From: an uncultured Isosphaeraceae bacterium
GTDB taxonomy: Bacteria; Planctomycetota; Planctomycetia; Isosphaerales; Isosphaeraceae
Direction: 5' to 3'
Length of the DNA: 64,000 nucleotides
Assembly (NCBI GenBank): GCA_945957605.1
Contig: CAMFLR010000004.1
Coordinates: 62,001-126,000, forward strand
Below, piece by piece: positions 37,016-47,468 of this stretch. The position numbers and the translations under genes are program-made. The notes beneath the pieces are model-generated. The model saw nothing but the letters and a program-made list of their open reading frames with translations, did not search any database and was not told the DNA's origin. Within the stretch, counting starts at the first letter, position 1. Every line of letters starts with the position of its first letter.

Positions 37016-40000
37016 ATGCCACGTGCGGATTTTGAACTGGAAGGTGACGGCACGCGTTCGTTCCGTCGCGCCGCGGCGACGCTTGAATTGGCAACCGCAA
37101 CAGACCCGAACGCCGCGTTTCGCGAACCGCCATCGCCCGACACCGTCGACCTGTGGCACGAGCGTTTCAAGATTGGATCCAAGCTGGGCGAAGGCGGTAT
37201 GGGCGTTGTCTACCGCGCTCACGATACGCGAGACGGTCGCGACGTTGCTTTGAAGCTGATGAAGGGGGCGATCGCCGGCACCGCGCGTCGACGCTTCGAA
37301 CGCGAATTTCGTTCGCTCTCAGCGCTTCGGCATCCACACTGCCTGGGCGTTTATGATTACGGCGAGCTCGGTGGCGGTCCGTTTTTTACGATGGAGCTGT
37401 TCCTGGGTCATCCGATCACCTGGCTGACCAGCCGGCCGCTCGCCGAACGGCTCGACCCGCTGATGCAACTCACTCACGCACTCGACTACATCCACAGCCA
37501 CGGAATCGTTCATCGCGATGTGAAGCCCTCAAACGTGCTGGTTCGATCGGGTTCGCGCGAAGATGGTTCGCCGCAGTTTGAGACGCGTTTGATGGATTTC
37601 GGCCTCGCCAAGTATTACGGGGTGAAATCGTCGCTTTCTGCCGAAGCAGGTTTCGTCGGCACTGTGGCTTACTGCGCGCCCGAGCAAATCAACCTCGACG
37701 AACTCGACCATCGCGCCGACCTGTATTGCCTGGGCCTTGTTGCGTATGAGGTTCTTTCGGGGCGATATGCTTTCCCGGAAGCGCGGCTCGCGGGGATGCG
37801 GCCGCTGATGCAGGCGCAACTCAACGACAAACCCAAACCACTTGCCGATGTGAATTCAGACGTCCCTGCGCCAATCGCCGAAGTTGTGATGAAGTATTTG
37901 CGCAAGCAGCCGAGACGCCGTCCCGATTCGGCGGCTCAGCTTCGCGCAGCGATTGCGAACGTACTGGGAGTTGATACGCAAAGCATGGTTACCGGGATTT
38001 CGATTCCCCAATCACGGCCGACGCTCGCGGTCACAGGATTTGTCTGTCGAACCAGCGAGCAAGAAGCGCTCGAGGGCGTCATTCGACGTTGCCTGCGACC
38101 TACATCGCATAACGGCGAAATTGCTCCATCGGCGATCGTCGTTACCGGCGAGCCTGGTATTGGTAAGAGCAGCGTTGTGCAAGAAGCCGAGCGGCTGGCG
38201 CGCGGTCATGGATGCCAGGTTTATGAGGGGCGCTGTTTCGACGGCAACCTCTCACCGTTCCAGCCGTTTGTTGAGATTCTTCGCCAGCTCATCGCAGAGC
38301 TCCGGCTTCAGGAGCGTCGCGAGCAAGCTGCCGTCGATGAAGATTTGACTGGCACGCACGTAGCAGGCTTGCCTGCCGAGTCGCTCGTGAGGTTGCTGGG
38401 AATCGTGAATGACTATCGTGGCGAACTGCTGCGAATCGCGCCCGAACTGCGGAAATATCTTCCCGGCGAGGCCTATCAACACACCGATTACGGCCTCGAC
38501 GGCGAGTACATCCACCGCGCTTTGGCTGCGTTTTTCATGGAGATCGCCACGTTCCAGCCTGTGTGCCTCAGCTTTGAAGATCTGCAGTGGGCGGACAAGA
38601 GCTCGCTCGATCTTTTGAGGCATCTCGCCGCCGCGCTGGCTGCTGCTCGGCATTCGTTGGACGATCTCGCGCGCGTGCCAAAGCTGGTGATCGTTGCCTC
38701 GGCACGAACCGGTTATCCATCACTCGAAAACTTGCTGGCACAACTACGCGACCAGCAGCATTTGCTCGAACTTCGCCTCGAACCGTTGACCGAACAAGAA
38801 ACGCGCGAGCTGATTGCGCTGCGTTTAAATTGTCAGTCGACCGAGCTTGCCGATGATCTTGTGAATCGCGTGCACGTCCTGTGCGGTGGAAATCCGTTCT
38901 TTGTCGCCGAAACAGTGCGTGACTGGTTCGATAAGCAAGTGATCACTCAAAGCGAGCCGGGCTGGGTGATGTCGATGGCGGTCGGCGATAGTACCGACTT
39001 ACCTGAAACCGTGCGCGACGTTATGCGGCTTCGCGTCCAGGGACTTACACCGAAGGCACAGCAGGTTCTCGGAGCTGCCGCGGTTATTGGAGCCGTGGTC
39101 GAAATCGATTTGCTCGCTGAAGTTTTGCCAGAGCTTTCCGAGTCCGACATTCTCGACGCGATCGATCAACTTCTCCCTCGCCGGGTTTTCCGCGAAACCG
39201 GGAACGCGGGGCGGGTCGAGTTCGTGCACGACCTTTTGCGCGAGCTGCCATACGCCGAACTTTCGGCCGCGAGACGGCGAAGCTTGCATCGTCGAGCAGG
39301 GGAAGTGCTGGAGCAGAAGAGGTCAGCGGGACAGACTGTGCCATCCGCGCTTCTGGCCGATCATTTCCGCAATGCCGACGACGCTGCAAGAGGGCTCACA
39401 TATACCGTCGAGGCGGCGCAGGCCGCACTTGATGCTTACGCGTTCAGCGACGCGATTGCTCGGCTCGATACCGCCCTGAGCCTTCTTCCCGCGGACGCCA
39501 ATCACGAGTTGAAGTATCGCGTTTGGAAGATGATGGGGACGGCGCGGCGTGCGTCGGGCAAGGTTGACGGTGCGATTGAAGCTTTCAACCAGGCATTAGC
39601 GTTTGCGACCGATTGGACCTTGCGTGCAAACATTGAAGAAGGGCTCGGAGAGGCGTTTCATCGCAAGGGAGAGTTCAAAGAAGCGGCCAGGCATTTCGAC
39701 ACCGCGTTGCGCGAGATCGGCTACCCGCGTCGACAATCGTTCCCGGCAATGCTCGTCGACATGATGAGACCCGCGACTTATTTTCACGTCTTACCTTCCT
39801 GGTTGCACCTTCCCGATATTCGGAGTGACGCGAAGAAGCGGATCGAAGTCGCGTTTGCTCATTACGAACGTCTCGCCCGGGTTTTCGCAGGAACTGACCT
39901 CGTTCGCTACAGTTATTGCTCTTACAAGATGGCGGGGTTCGCGAAGCATTTGAAGCAGCCCGAAATGGTGACGATCGGGTACAGCAAAATCGGCTTCAAC

Positions 40001-40960
40001 TTCGCGTTGTTCGCACTCGGCGGTCTTGGATTGGGCTATATCGACCAGGCGCGACAGGCGTCGCAGTTGTGTCAACGCACCGAGGTGCTTTGGCCGTACA
40101 AGGCTCACCTGGGTATCGCCTACTATTGCCTGTCGCGTCTTGATGAGGCCGAGGACGTGCTGCATGAAACGGTCGTCCATCTCGATAAAGTTGGCGATTG
40201 GTTTGGCGCGTTTGCTCACCACATTTTGCGGCACGTTTACACCGTGCGCTGTGACATACCGCGGGAACTCGCTGAGGCGGAAGCTGAAGTACAAATTGGC
40301 ACAACGTGTGGCGACCGCGATATTGTCGCCTGGGGTCATTATGGCAAGGCCGGCATTTTCGCTCGGACGGGTCGCATCGACGAAGCGATGCAGAGCGCGT
40401 TGTTAGCGGTCGATCACCTGACTAAAACCGGCGCATGGGCCGTTTCGATCGCCGAACAGGTTCTTGGTTTCGTCCGGTTGCAGGCCTCCGACTATGCCGG
40501 GGCACGAGCCGCGCTGGAACGATCGGCAGCGATTGTGATTCGCACGATGTCGCTCATCGAATTCGTGGCGCCCGTTTACGCCTTGCTACCCGAGAGCTTG
40601 CTTGGCCCGAATTGGGCCGATTCGAGTGGATATCCCAACCGGAAAGTCGCTCGTAAGGCGTGGCGTGAAAGCGGTTTTGCGCGCTTCATCGGCCGTTGTT
40701 ACCGGAACTGCGGTCCCCATGGACTGCGAGTCAGCGGCCGCGCCGCGTTTGCATTGGGCAAGCGACTAAAGGCGGCTCGCTACTTTGAGCAGTCAATCCA
40801 AGCCGCCGAGAAACTTGGCGCCCGCTATGACCTGGCACGTGCCTATCTCGATGCATCACGTGTGATCGCCGAGAAATCAGTCGAGTATTCAAACCGCGGG
40901 CAGCGACTGCTCGACGAACTTGGCGCGGTTGTTCCTGAGGCGGAAAGAATATCGTCGTGA
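37016..40960 (+). CDS. Ser/Thr kinase fused to AAA ATPase and TPR domains
   Basis: A 1314-residue cytoplasmic signalling protein with no membrane segment. The kinase domain (about 45-320) has KLGEGGMGVVYRAHD, VHRDVKPSNVLV (Asp168) and MDFGLAKYYG (Asp194). A STAND/AAA ATPase follows (about 345-700) with Walker A GEPGIGKSSV (about 377-386) and Walker B LSFEDLQWADKSS. The C-terminal 550 residues are TPR-like helical repeats (AHLGIAYYCLSRLDEAEDVL, GHYGKAGIFARTGRIDEAM). The order matches the PknK/COG3899-type kinases, where TPRs sense a ligand and the ATPase amplifies or assembles; no output DNA-binding domain is attached. I chose the ATG at 37016 (GGAG six bases upstream); in-frame ATGs at 36956 and 37004 have no ribosome site. 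Its stop is 12 bp from the convergent cupin gene. Confidence 0.9.
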   Translation: MPRADFELEGDGTRSFRRAAATLELATATDPNAAFREPPSPDTVDLWHERFKIGSKLGEGGMGVVYRAHDTRDGRDVALKLMKGAIAGTARRRFEREFRSLSALRHPHCLGVYDYGELGGGPFFTMELFLGHPITWLTSRPLAERLDPLMQLTHALDYIHSHGIVHRDVKPSNVLVRSGSREDGSPQFETRLMDFGLAKYYGVKSSLSAEAGFVGTVAYCAPEQINLDELDHRADLYCLGLVAYEVLSGRYAFPEARLAGMRPLMQAQLNDKPKPLADVNSDVPAPIAEVVMKYLRKQPRRRPDSAAQLRAAIANVLGVDTQSMVTGISIPQSRPTLAVTGFVCRTSEQEALEGVIRRCLRPTSHNGEIAPSAIVVTGEPGIGKSSVVQEAERLARGHGCQVYEGRCFDGNLSPFQPFVEILRQLIAELRLQERREQAAVDEDLTGTHVAGLPAESLVRLLGIVNDYRGELLRIAPELRKYLPGEAYQHTDYGLDGEYIHRALAAFFMEIATFQPVCLSFEDLQWADKSSLDLLRHLAAALAAARHSLDDLARVPKLVIVASARTGYPSLENLLAQLRDQQHLLELRLEPLTEQETRELIALRLNCQSTELADDLVNRVHVLCGGNPFFVAETVRDWFDKQVITQSEPGWVMSMAVGDSTDLPETVRDVMRLRVQGLTPKAQQVLGAAAVIGAVVEIDLLAEVLPELSESDILDAIDQLLPRRVFRETGNAGRVEFVHDLLRELPYAELSAARRRSLHRRAGEVLEQKRSAGQTVPSALLADHFRNADDAARGLTYTVEAAQAALDAYAFSDAIARLDTALSLLPADANHELKYRVWKMMGTARRASGKVDGAIEAFNQALAFATDWTLRANIEEGLGEAFHRKGEFKEAARHFDTALREIGYPRRQSFPAMLVDMMRPATYFHVLPSWLHLPDIRSDAKKRIEVAFAHYERLARVFAGTDLVRYSYCSYKMAGFAKHLKQPEMVTIGYSKIGFNFALFALGGLGLGYIDQARQASQLCQRTEVLWPYKAHLGIAYYCLSRLDEAEDVLHETVVHLDKVGDWFGAFAHHILRHVYTVRCDIPRELAEAEAEVQIGTTCGDRDIVAWGHYGKAGIFARTGRIDEAMQSALLAVDHLTKTGAWAVSIAEQVLGFVRLQASDYAGARAALERSAAIVIRTMSLIEFVAPVYALLPESLLGPNWADSSGYPNRKVARKAWRESGFARFIGRCYRNCGPHGLRVSGRAAFALGKRLKAARYFEQSIQAAEKLGARYDLARAYLDASRVIAEKSVEYSNRGQRLLDELGAVVPEAERISS

Positions 40961-40972
40961 TCCGGCGTCGAT

Positions 40973-41344
40973 TTATACCGGTCGGAGTTGTTCTTCGAGA
41001 CTGCGCGTCGCTGCGATCACTTCATTGCCCGTGTGGCGCGTGGTCTTGCGTTCGATGAGCATGATGAGGCATTCGCGTTCGGCGATCGGGTTATGGCGTA
41101 CGCCTTTGGGGACCACAAACGCGTCGCCCTCGCGGAGGACGACGGTGCGGTCCTCCATTTCGATCGTCAAACTGCCTTTGAGCACATAGAACAGCTCGTC
41201 TTCGTCATCGTGGCTGTGCCAGGCAAGCGTCCCCTGAACCTTGGCGACTTTCACATAGGAATCATCGAGTTCCGCAACAACACGCGGCGACCACATCTCA
41301 GTCAGGCTAGCAGCGATCAGGACAGGGGAAACGACATTCGCCAT
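40973..41344 (-). CDS. Cupin domain protein
   Basis: A single-domain cupin_2 protein of 123 residues. The metal site is intact: His43, His45 and Glu49 in WHSHDDEDELFYVLKG, and His84 in PKGVRHNP. The start at 41344 has GAGG upstream. Such small cupins are isomerases, dioxygenase-like enzymes or sugar-binding proteins, and the sequence alone does not decide. It stands alone, convergent with the kinase-AAA-TPR gene and divergent from the DUF1592 gene. Confidence 0.88.
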   Translation of the reverse strand: MANVVSPVLIAASLTEMWSPRVVAELDDSYVKVAKVQGTLAWHSHDDEDELFYVLKGSLTIEMEDRTVVLREGDAFVVPKGVRHNPIAERECLIMLIERKTTRHTGNEVIAATRSLEEQLRPV

Positions 41345-41568
41345 GTTGTGCCTCGCACGATGAAAGAAGAGATTCTAGCGGCACGCATTAGAGCGATTCA
41401 GACGGTTGGGCTCACCTCGTGCCTTTTTGAGGCCTTCGAAGCCGCCGAAGTCTCGGCCAATCGTACCGCATGTCTTCCTGGAGCGACGGCCATTTAATCT
41501 CGCCAAGAAATGTCATTGGAGCAACGGCCGTCGTGGGTTAAACTTTTTTGTAACATGGAGTCCAGCCG

Positions 41569-44127
41569 ATGAGCTTTGCCGTTCCATTTCTGGCTGCCGT
41601 TGTAACCCTTGGCACAGAGGGGCCGGTCAACGATTTGCCTGGCTCGGCACGCGAGTTCATCGCCGACCATTGCATATCTTGCCACGACAAGACGACAAAA
41701 AAGGGAGGGCTCGACCTCTCTTCGCTTCGATTCGACGCGAACGATCGCGCGTTATTCACGCGTTGGGTGGCCTTGCACGACCGCGTGCGCGACGGCGAGA
41801 TGCCCCCCAAAGACGCCGATAAACTTGAGCCGCAGGAACGATCGGCTTTTCTTTCGGCGATTGGCGATCAGCTTGCCGTACGCGATCGCGAACGCGCGAG
41901 GGTTTCAGGACGGTCGGTCTGGCGGCGGCTCAATCGCTACGAGTATGAAAATACGCTGCGCGAACTGCTGGAAGTTCCCTGGTTGCAAATTCGCGACCGG
42001 CTTCCTGAGGATGGCGAGGCATATCGCTTCAACAAGTCGGGCGAAGCGCTTGATGTCTCGCACGTTCAACTCGCCCGCTATCTCGGAGCCGCCGAGTACG
42101 CGCTTCGCGAGGCCACGGCGTCGCGCGTCGACAAACCTGAGTCGAAGGTTGTCCGTTATTACGCGCGCGAGCAGCGATCGTTTATCAACAAGATGAAGTT
42201 CGGCCCGTTCAACCGTTCGCCCGAGCGTGCGACGTTTCCCCTTCTCGACAACCAGGCTCAGCCTGAGGTGATCGAAGAGAAGGCGCCGGTTTCGGTCGGA
42301 AGGTCCAACCCGGAAATTCGCGAGCGTGAAGCCTTCGGTGTCGTGGCGAGCAGTTACGAACCGATGGAGCCGACGTTCAACAGCTTCCGAGCCCCCATAT
42401 CGGGACGTTACAAGCTGAAGTTTTCGGCCTATTCATTCTGGGCCGGGCCTGGGAAAGGGCCGAGGTGGTGGACTCCCGATCGAAACGTCGCGTCGGCCGG
42501 CCGAACGGTTGAACCTGTGGTCATCTCATCGGAAGTCCCGCCGCGACAGCGTCGCCAACTTGGGCGATTTGACGTCAAACCCGAGCCCGGCGTTTACGAG
42601 ATCGAAGCATCGCTTTTGAAGGGCGAAACGATCGCTGTCGACGCCGCGCGGCTGTTTCGCTCGCGCCCGCCGGCGTGGCACAACCCGCTCGCAACGACGG
42701 AAGGATCGCCGGGTGTGGCGTTTCGCTGGATGGAAGTCGAGGGTCCAATCTTCGACGAATGGCCGCCTACCAGTCACAAGATCCTGTTCGGTGACTTGCC
42801 GCTAAAGGCCGGAAAAGACAGCATCACGGCCGCCGTCTCGAAATCTCCGCTCCGAGACGCCGAGCGGCTCATGCAAGCGTTTCTCGCCCGGGCCTATCGC
42901 AGACCGGTCGCGACGGGTGAAGTTCAGCGTTTTCTGCCGGTCGTAAAATCGGCACTCGAAAGCGGCGCCGACTTCAACGAAGCGATGTACGCTGGCTTTT
43001 CAGGTGTGCTTTGTTCGCCGGAGTTCGTCTGTCTCGTCGAGGCGCCGGGCCGGCTCGATGATCATTCGCTGGCTTCAAGGCTTTCTTACTTCCTCTGGAA
43101 TTCGCCACCGGACGAAGCGCTTCGCAGTCTGGCTGACCGCAGCGGCCTGAATGACTCTACCGCGCTTCGAAAGCAGGTTGATCGGTTGCTCGACGATCCC
43201 AAATCGCAGCGATTCGTCGACGCATTTCTCGACTACTGGCTCGATCTCCGGCGAATTCAGGCGTCGTCGGCCGATGAGTTGCTCTATCCCGATTACTATC
43301 TCGACGACTTGCTCGTCGATTCTGCGCTGGAGGAAACGCGGCTCTTCTTTGCCGAGTTGCTACGTGCGGATCTCCCTTCGCGAAACATCGTCGCGGCCGA
43401 TTTTGCGTTTATCAACGACCGGTTGGCGGACCACTACGGCCTGCCCAAGGTTGGTGGATCGGCGCTTAAGAAAGTTACGCTGCCCTCTAGTAGCTCGCGT
43501 GGTGGATTGCTGACGCAGGCGAGCGTTTTGAAAGTGACCGCGAATGGCACAACGACCTCGCCTGTCGTTCGAGGTGCGTGGGTGATGGAGCGGATCGTCG
43601 GAAAACCGCCTTCACCACCGCCGCCGGGCATCCCTGCGGTCGAGCCTGATATCCGTGGCGCGGCGACGATTCGCGATCAGTTGGATAAGCATCGATCGAT
43701 TAAGTCGTGTGCCAGTTGCCACGCGAAAATCGACCCACCGGGCTTCGCACTCGAGGCGTTTGATATCCTTGGAGGCGCGCGAGATCATTATCGAGCTATC
43801 TCGGAAAAAAACTGCGTCGCGGGTTTCGGCAAGAACGGTCAGCCGTTCAAGTTTGCGGTGCCGCTCGAGGTTGATCCTTCGGGCACACTTGCCGATGGCC
43901 GCAAGTTTGCTGATGTTCGCGAGATGAAGCGATTGCTGCTGACCGACGAACGGCAAATTGCCCGAAATATGCTGAATCAACTTCTCATTTATGCGACAGG
44001 GACACCGATTCGATTTGGCGATCGCGCAGAGGCGGAAAAAATCCTCGACGCGACGGCCGCGAATGGTTACCGCGTTCGCTCGCTGATCCATGCCCTGGTA
44101 CAAAGCGACCTGTTCCGATCCAAGTGA
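41569..44127 (+). CDS. DUF1592-family secreted cytochrome-like protein
   Basis: 852 residues; the ATG at 41569 has GGAG eight bases upstream. A short signal-like N-terminus precedes a cytochrome-type haem motif C35-I-S-C38-H39. Domain blocks then follow the planctomycete order DUF1587 (about 110-175, [15 protein letters not shown]), a carbohydrate-binding-like insert (about 265-375), DUF1595 (about 425-485, [20 protein letters not shown]), DUF1592 (495-620, [20 protein letters not shown]), DUF1588 (640-735, [20 protein letters not shown]; second CxxCH at 714-718) and DUF1585 (about 770-845). The role is thought to be periplasmic electron transfer linked to polymer breakdown; not proven. The DUF1552 gene follows 17 bp after its stop, in the standard pairing. 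Confidence 0.93.
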   Translation: MSFAVPFLAAVVTLGTEGPVNDLPGSAREFIADHCISCHDKTTKKGGLDLSSLRFDANDRALFTRWVALHDRVRDGEMPPKDADKLEPQERSAFLSAIGDQLAVRDRERARVSGRSVWRRLNRYEYENTLRELLEVPWLQIRDRLPEDGEAYRFNKSGEALDVSHVQLARYLGAAEYALREATASRVDKPESKVVRYYAREQRSFINKMKFGPFNRSPERATFPLLDNQAQPEVIEEKAPVSVGRSNPEIREREAFGVVASSYEPMEPTFNSFRAPISGRYKLKFSAYSFWAGPGKGPRWWTPDRNVASAGRTVEPVVISSEVPPRQRRQLGRFDVKPEPGVYEIEASLLKGETIAVDAARLFRSRPPAWHNPLATTEGSPGVAFRWMEVEGPIFDEWPPTSHKILFGDLPLKAGKDSITAAVSKSPLRDAERLMQAFLARAYRRPVATGEVQRFLPVVKSALESGADFNEAMYAGFSGVLCSPEFVCLVEAPGRLDDHSLASRLSYFLWNSPPDEALRSLADRSGLNDSTALRKQVDRLLDDPKSQRFVDAFLDYWLDLRRIQASSADELLYPDYYLDDLLVDSALEETRLFFAELLRADLPSRNIVAADFAFINDRLADHYGLPKVGGSALKKVTLPSSSSRGGLLTQASVLKVTANGTTTSPVVRGAWVMERIVGKPPSPPPPGIPAVEPDIRGAATIRDQLDKHRSIKSCASCHAKIDPPGFALEAFDILGGARDHYRAISEKNCVAGFGKNGQPFKFAVPLEVDPSGTLADGRKFADVREMKRLLLTDERQIARNMLNQLLIYATGTPIRFGDRAEAEKILDATAANGYRVRSLIHALVQSDLFRSK

Positions 44128-44144
44128 CCCGGAGGTCTGAGCGC

Positions 44145-45452
44145 ATGTCGACTTCTGCCCCGTTCGCCGCTCGCAATCGAGCCATTTCACGCCGATTTTT
44201 TCTCCGGGGAACCGGCGTCGCGCTTTCGTTGCCGATGCTCGATGCCATGCGTCCGGCCTTCGCTCGTGCTCCGGAAACGGCTCCGCGCCGGATGCTTGGT
44301 GTCTGCAATAACCTCGGACTCTTGCCAGACGAATTCTTCCCGACAGAGGCCGGACGAAGCTACAAGCCGTCACCATATCTCGAACTTCTGGCCGAGCACC
44401 GTAACCATTTCACGGTGTTCAGCGGGGTCTCGCATCCCGATGTCGATGGCGGTCACCCTGCGGACAATTGCTTCCTCACGGCCGCGCCGCACCCCGGAAA
44501 CGCTGGTTTTCGCAACACAATCTCGCTCGACCAGTACGCAGCCGAACGCGTGGGGCATCTCACGCGATTCCCCTCGCTCACGCTGGGCGTGAACGTCAGC
44601 AAAGGTCAGCGCAGCCTTTCCTGGACGGGTGGCGGCGCGTTGATTCCCTGTGAGGATCGCGCATCGGAAGTCTTCAAAAGGCTGTTTTTGCAGGGGAGCC
44701 CTGAAGAGGTGCGGGCGCAGGTAAAGCGGCTCGATCGGGGTCGCAGCGTGATGGATGCCGTCGCTGGCCAGCTTGGCGACCTCCGCCGGACGCTCGGTTC
44801 ACCCGACCGCGATCGGCTCGACCAGTATCTCACCGGCGTTCGCGATTTGGAGAAGCGCCTCGACGCGGCCAAGGAGTGGGAAGGCCGACCGAAGCCCAAA
44901 GTCGCCGCCAAGCCGCCGATCGATCCCGCCGATCCCAAGGCGTACATGGAAAAAGTTCGCTTGATGTACGACCTGGCCCGGCTCGCATTCGAGACCGACT
45001 CGACGCGGTTCATCACGTTGATGCTCGACAGCGTGAATTCACCGGCGATTGAGGTCGAAGGCAAGGCGACCAGCGACGGATATCACAACCTGTCGCACCA
45101 CGGCAAATCGGCCGCGAAGCTCGCACAGCTCAAGACAATTGATCGTGAACACATGAAGTTGCTTGCGGATTTGTTTGGAGCGATGAAGGGGCATCGCGAA
45201 GGCAGCGAGACGCTGTTCGACCGCGCAATGGTGCTGTACGGCAGCAACATGGGGAATGCGAATACGCACGTCACCACAAACTTGCCGGTTCTGCTAGCTG
45301 GCGGCGGATTCAAGCATGCGGGGCATCTTGCGTTCAGCCGCGAGCGCAATTTTCCGCTCCCGAACCTCTTTGTTTCGATGCTTCAGAAGCTCGGTCTCGA
45401 AACAGATCGCTTCGCCACCAGCACCGGAACGATGCGAGGGTTGAGCGTATAA
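44145..45452 (+). CDS. DUF1552 domain-containing protein, Tat-exported
   Basis: 435 residues. The ATG at 44145 is nine bases after GGAGG; a GTG at 44124 overlaps the preceding stop and is unlikely. The N-terminus carries a twin-arginine signal ([20 protein letters not shown]). The mature part is a DUF1552 domain resembling the alkaline-phosphatase/sulfatase-like fold: [74 protein letters not shown] and [14 protein letters not shown]. It almost always travels with DUF1592 proteins, as here, implying a joint periplasmic function. It is convergent with the HzsA-like gene, 14 bp apart. Confidence 0.93.
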   Translation: MSTSAPFAARNRAISRRFFLRGTGVALSLPMLDAMRPAFARAPETAPRRMLGVCNNLGLLPDEFFPTEAGRSYKPSPYLELLAEHRNHFTVFSGVSHPDVDGGHPADNCFLTAAPHPGNAGFRNTISLDQYAAERVGHLTRFPSLTLGVNVSKGQRSLSWTGGGALIPCEDRASEVFKRLFLQGSPEEVRAQVKRLDRGRSVMDAVAGQLGDLRRTLGSPDRDRLDQYLTGVRDLEKRLDAAKEWEGRPKPKVAAKPPIDPADPKAYMEKVRLMYDLARLAFETDSTRFITLMLDSVNSPAIEVEGKATSDGYHNLSHHGKSAAKLAQLKTIDREHMKLLADLFGAMKGHREGSETLFDRAMVLYGSNMGNANTHVTTNLPVLLAGGGFKHAGHLAFSRERNFPLPNLFVSMLQKLGLETDRFATSTGTMRGLSV

Positions 45453-45466
45453 GCAACGTCTCGATT

Positions 45467-47371
45467 TTAGCGGCCGAGGCGTTCGGTGGGGTCGAGCACG
45501 GCGAACGTGTGGCCGGTGTGGCAGCCGTTGCAGTAGTGGTAGCCGTTTGTGCGAACCCCACTGTAATGATCGCCCGCCTGCGCAAAATAGGTTCGCGCAG
45601 GTCGATCACCGGATGCTGGTCCAACCCAACTCGCAACCTTGCCCTGGCCGTCAAGTCCTACGAGAACGGCGGGACGCAAGGGATCGCTGAAGATCCAGGC
45701 GCGGAGCGAATCGGGGCCGTCGAGCGGCAGAATCATCTGTTTTTCCCAGGTACCCGGAACGCGGAGCTGCTCGGGATCGTCGAATCGGTCTCGATTCGCC
45801 GAGTAAACGGCAAGTGATTTGACGTTTGGCGGCGGGGACACAAGAGGATTGACGCGCGGGTCGATGCGCTCGCCGTTCGAGCGATCGTGCCAGGGAATTG
45901 GGTTACGAATCGGCCTGCTCATCGCGACGTTTTCGATGTAGCCCATCGGTCCGGTGTAGGGCTCGCCTGACACGAGTTTAACGCTCTCGGGCGGCCCATA
46001 GGCTGAGGCGTTTGGTGGCGTGAGCGGACGGGGCTCGGGGACGAATCGTCGCGGATAAACCGCCACCGGTTCTGCATCGACAAACTCGGGATCGTCGAAG
46101 AGACGCTCGGGGGTTTGAGATGCAGACTTCCAATCATCTGAAACTCGATAGATCGCATATGAATTCGTGGGGGAGCCGGCAGGCAATCCAGCAAAAAGCA
46201 CGGAACGATCTGGCGACGGTGATGGGCAAGCGGCGATCAACTCGCGCCCCTGCGCATCGCGATTCGGGCCGAAATAGAGCTGTGCGCCCCCTTCGTAAGG
46301 AAGCTGTTCGCCGTCAGCGAGAGAACTGGGGGAAGTGCGAATATAGCCCCAATCGGCCTGGGCCAGACGCATCGGCCCGCCAGGTGTTGAGGCCGTCATG
46401 AATGCGACGCGACCATTGAACAGAGGCCGAGGACGCCACACCGGCTCGACACTCTTGATCGCATAACCGAACATCGCCGCGTTTGTCATCACGATTGCGG
46501 CCATCCAGTTGTTCGTGGGTCGAGTGGCAAACTGACCGCCCAACGACACCGGCCGTACCTCGGAGAGATCGGCGGCGACTGCCTCGCGATTGCGGCTCCA
46601 AAGGCTAAATAGGATTTGCTCGCCGACGATCAAAATGGGCCAGCGATCGTTGTTGCGGTTTGCAGTCACCGGTTCTGGAGCAGTTGCCCCAGGTGCCCAG
46701 GTCCAGATTTGCGTGGCGCGCCGACTATGATCTCGGCCGAGGTCGGGAAGGCGGCTCGAAGCGAAGGCGAAGCCATTGGGTCCGAGATCGGTCGGATCGA
46801 TATCGTCGTAATCGAGCTTTTTCCGCTCGTCATCCGTGAACCGCGATCCATCGGCGCGGAAGCGAAGGGGCGGAATTGCGATGCAACCGGGATCATCAAC
46901 ATTTCCGGTCAACTGTTTCAGGTGTGATCCGTCGACGCCGATTTCAAAGATCCGCCAACGCGCTGCTTCACCTTTGCGACCAGCAAAGAGAACTCGCTTG
47001 CCATCAAGCGAAACCGATGGGCTCATCACGTCGGTGATCGTCGATCCATCAGGAAGTATGCGGCCCCATGTCAGTTCGAAGAGATGGCCATCGCGATCGA
47101 GCATACGAAGCCGCCCTTGACGCGCGGCCCATGGGATTTCAACCGGCTCGCGGTAAGGCTCACTTTCCGGTGCTTCGGGTTGAATGCTCGAGGGTTCAGT
47201 GCGCGAGGTGAAGACTATTGCGCAAGTCGGCTGATGTTCAACGTGCTGAGTCGCGGCAGAGTTGGGCGTGATGGCCATGCTCTTTTGTGTGAGAACTCGC
47301 GCAAACGCAAACAATGCGATAACGGAAACTGCAACCAAGACAATGATGCTGCGTCGAACATGAAGCCACAT
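45467..47371 (-). CDS. HzsA-like beta-propeller protein with C-terminal haem motif
   Basis: A 634-residue exported or membrane-anchored protein. An N-terminal hydrophobic segment (SIIVLVAVSVIALFAFA, about 8-25) is followed by PD40/TolB-like propeller blades (SPSVSLDGKRVLFAGRKG, DGSHLKQLTGN, ACPSPSPDRSVLFAGLP) over most of the length. The C-terminus has a c-type haem motif C614-N-G-C617-H618-T-G-H. The general pattern resembles the alpha subunit of hydrazine synthase and its many relatives in non-anammox planctomycetes, so HzsA-related is used as a family name, not a claim of hydrazine synthesis. The start at 47371 lacks a strong ribosome site; an ATG at 47443 is possible but would overlap the terminator of the preceding gene. 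Confidence 0.7.
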   Translation of the reverse strand: MWLHVRRSIIVLVAVSVIALFAFARVLTQKSMAITPNSAATQHVEHQPTCAIVFTSRTEPSSIQPEAPESEPYREPVEIPWAARQGRLRMLDRDGHLFELTWGRILPDGSTITDVMSPSVSLDGKRVLFAGRKGEAARWRIFEIGVDGSHLKQLTGNVDDPGCIAIPPLRFRADGSRFTDDERKKLDYDDIDPTDLGPNGFAFASSRLPDLGRDHSRRATQIWTWAPGATAPEPVTANRNNDRWPILIVGEQILFSLWSRNREAVAADLSEVRPVSLGGQFATRPTNNWMAAIVMTNAAMFGYAIKSVEPVWRPRPLFNGRVAFMTASTPGGPMRLAQADWGYIRTSPSSLADGEQLPYEGGAQLYFGPNRDAQGRELIAACPSPSPDRSVLFAGLPAGSPTNSYAIYRVSDDWKSASQTPERLFDDPEFVDAEPVAVYPRRFVPEPRPLTPPNASAYGPPESVKLVSGEPYTGPMGYIENVAMSRPIRNPIPWHDRSNGERIDPRVNPLVSPPPNVKSLAVYSANRDRFDDPEQLRVPGTWEKQMILPLDGPDSLRAWIFSDPLRPAVLVGLDGQGKVASWVGPASGDRPARTYFAQAGDHYSGVRTNGYHYCNGCHTGHTFAVLDPTERLGR

Positions 47372-47406
47372 ATTCAATTCCAACCAGTGAATTGATTGAA
47401 ATACAA

Positions 47407-47440
47407 ACTCGGCCCGAGGAACGTTCGCCTCGGGCCGAGT
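47407..47440 (-). terminator. Strong terminator of the DUF1559 gene
   Basis: Perfect 13-bp stem ACTCGGCCCGAGG / CCTCGGGCCGAGT with an 8-nt loop, 28 bp after the minus-strand stop at 47469. TTTGTATTTC follows on that strand. It lies just upstream of the next gene's start at 47371. Confidence 0.85.
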
Positions 47441-47468
47441 CACTTTCGCGAATCAACGAACTCGAATC

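Noticed and set aside
45467-47371. True hydrazine synthase subunit
   Set aside because: No beta or gamma subunit or other anammox gene nearby; the related family is widespread in planctomycetes that do not perform anammox.
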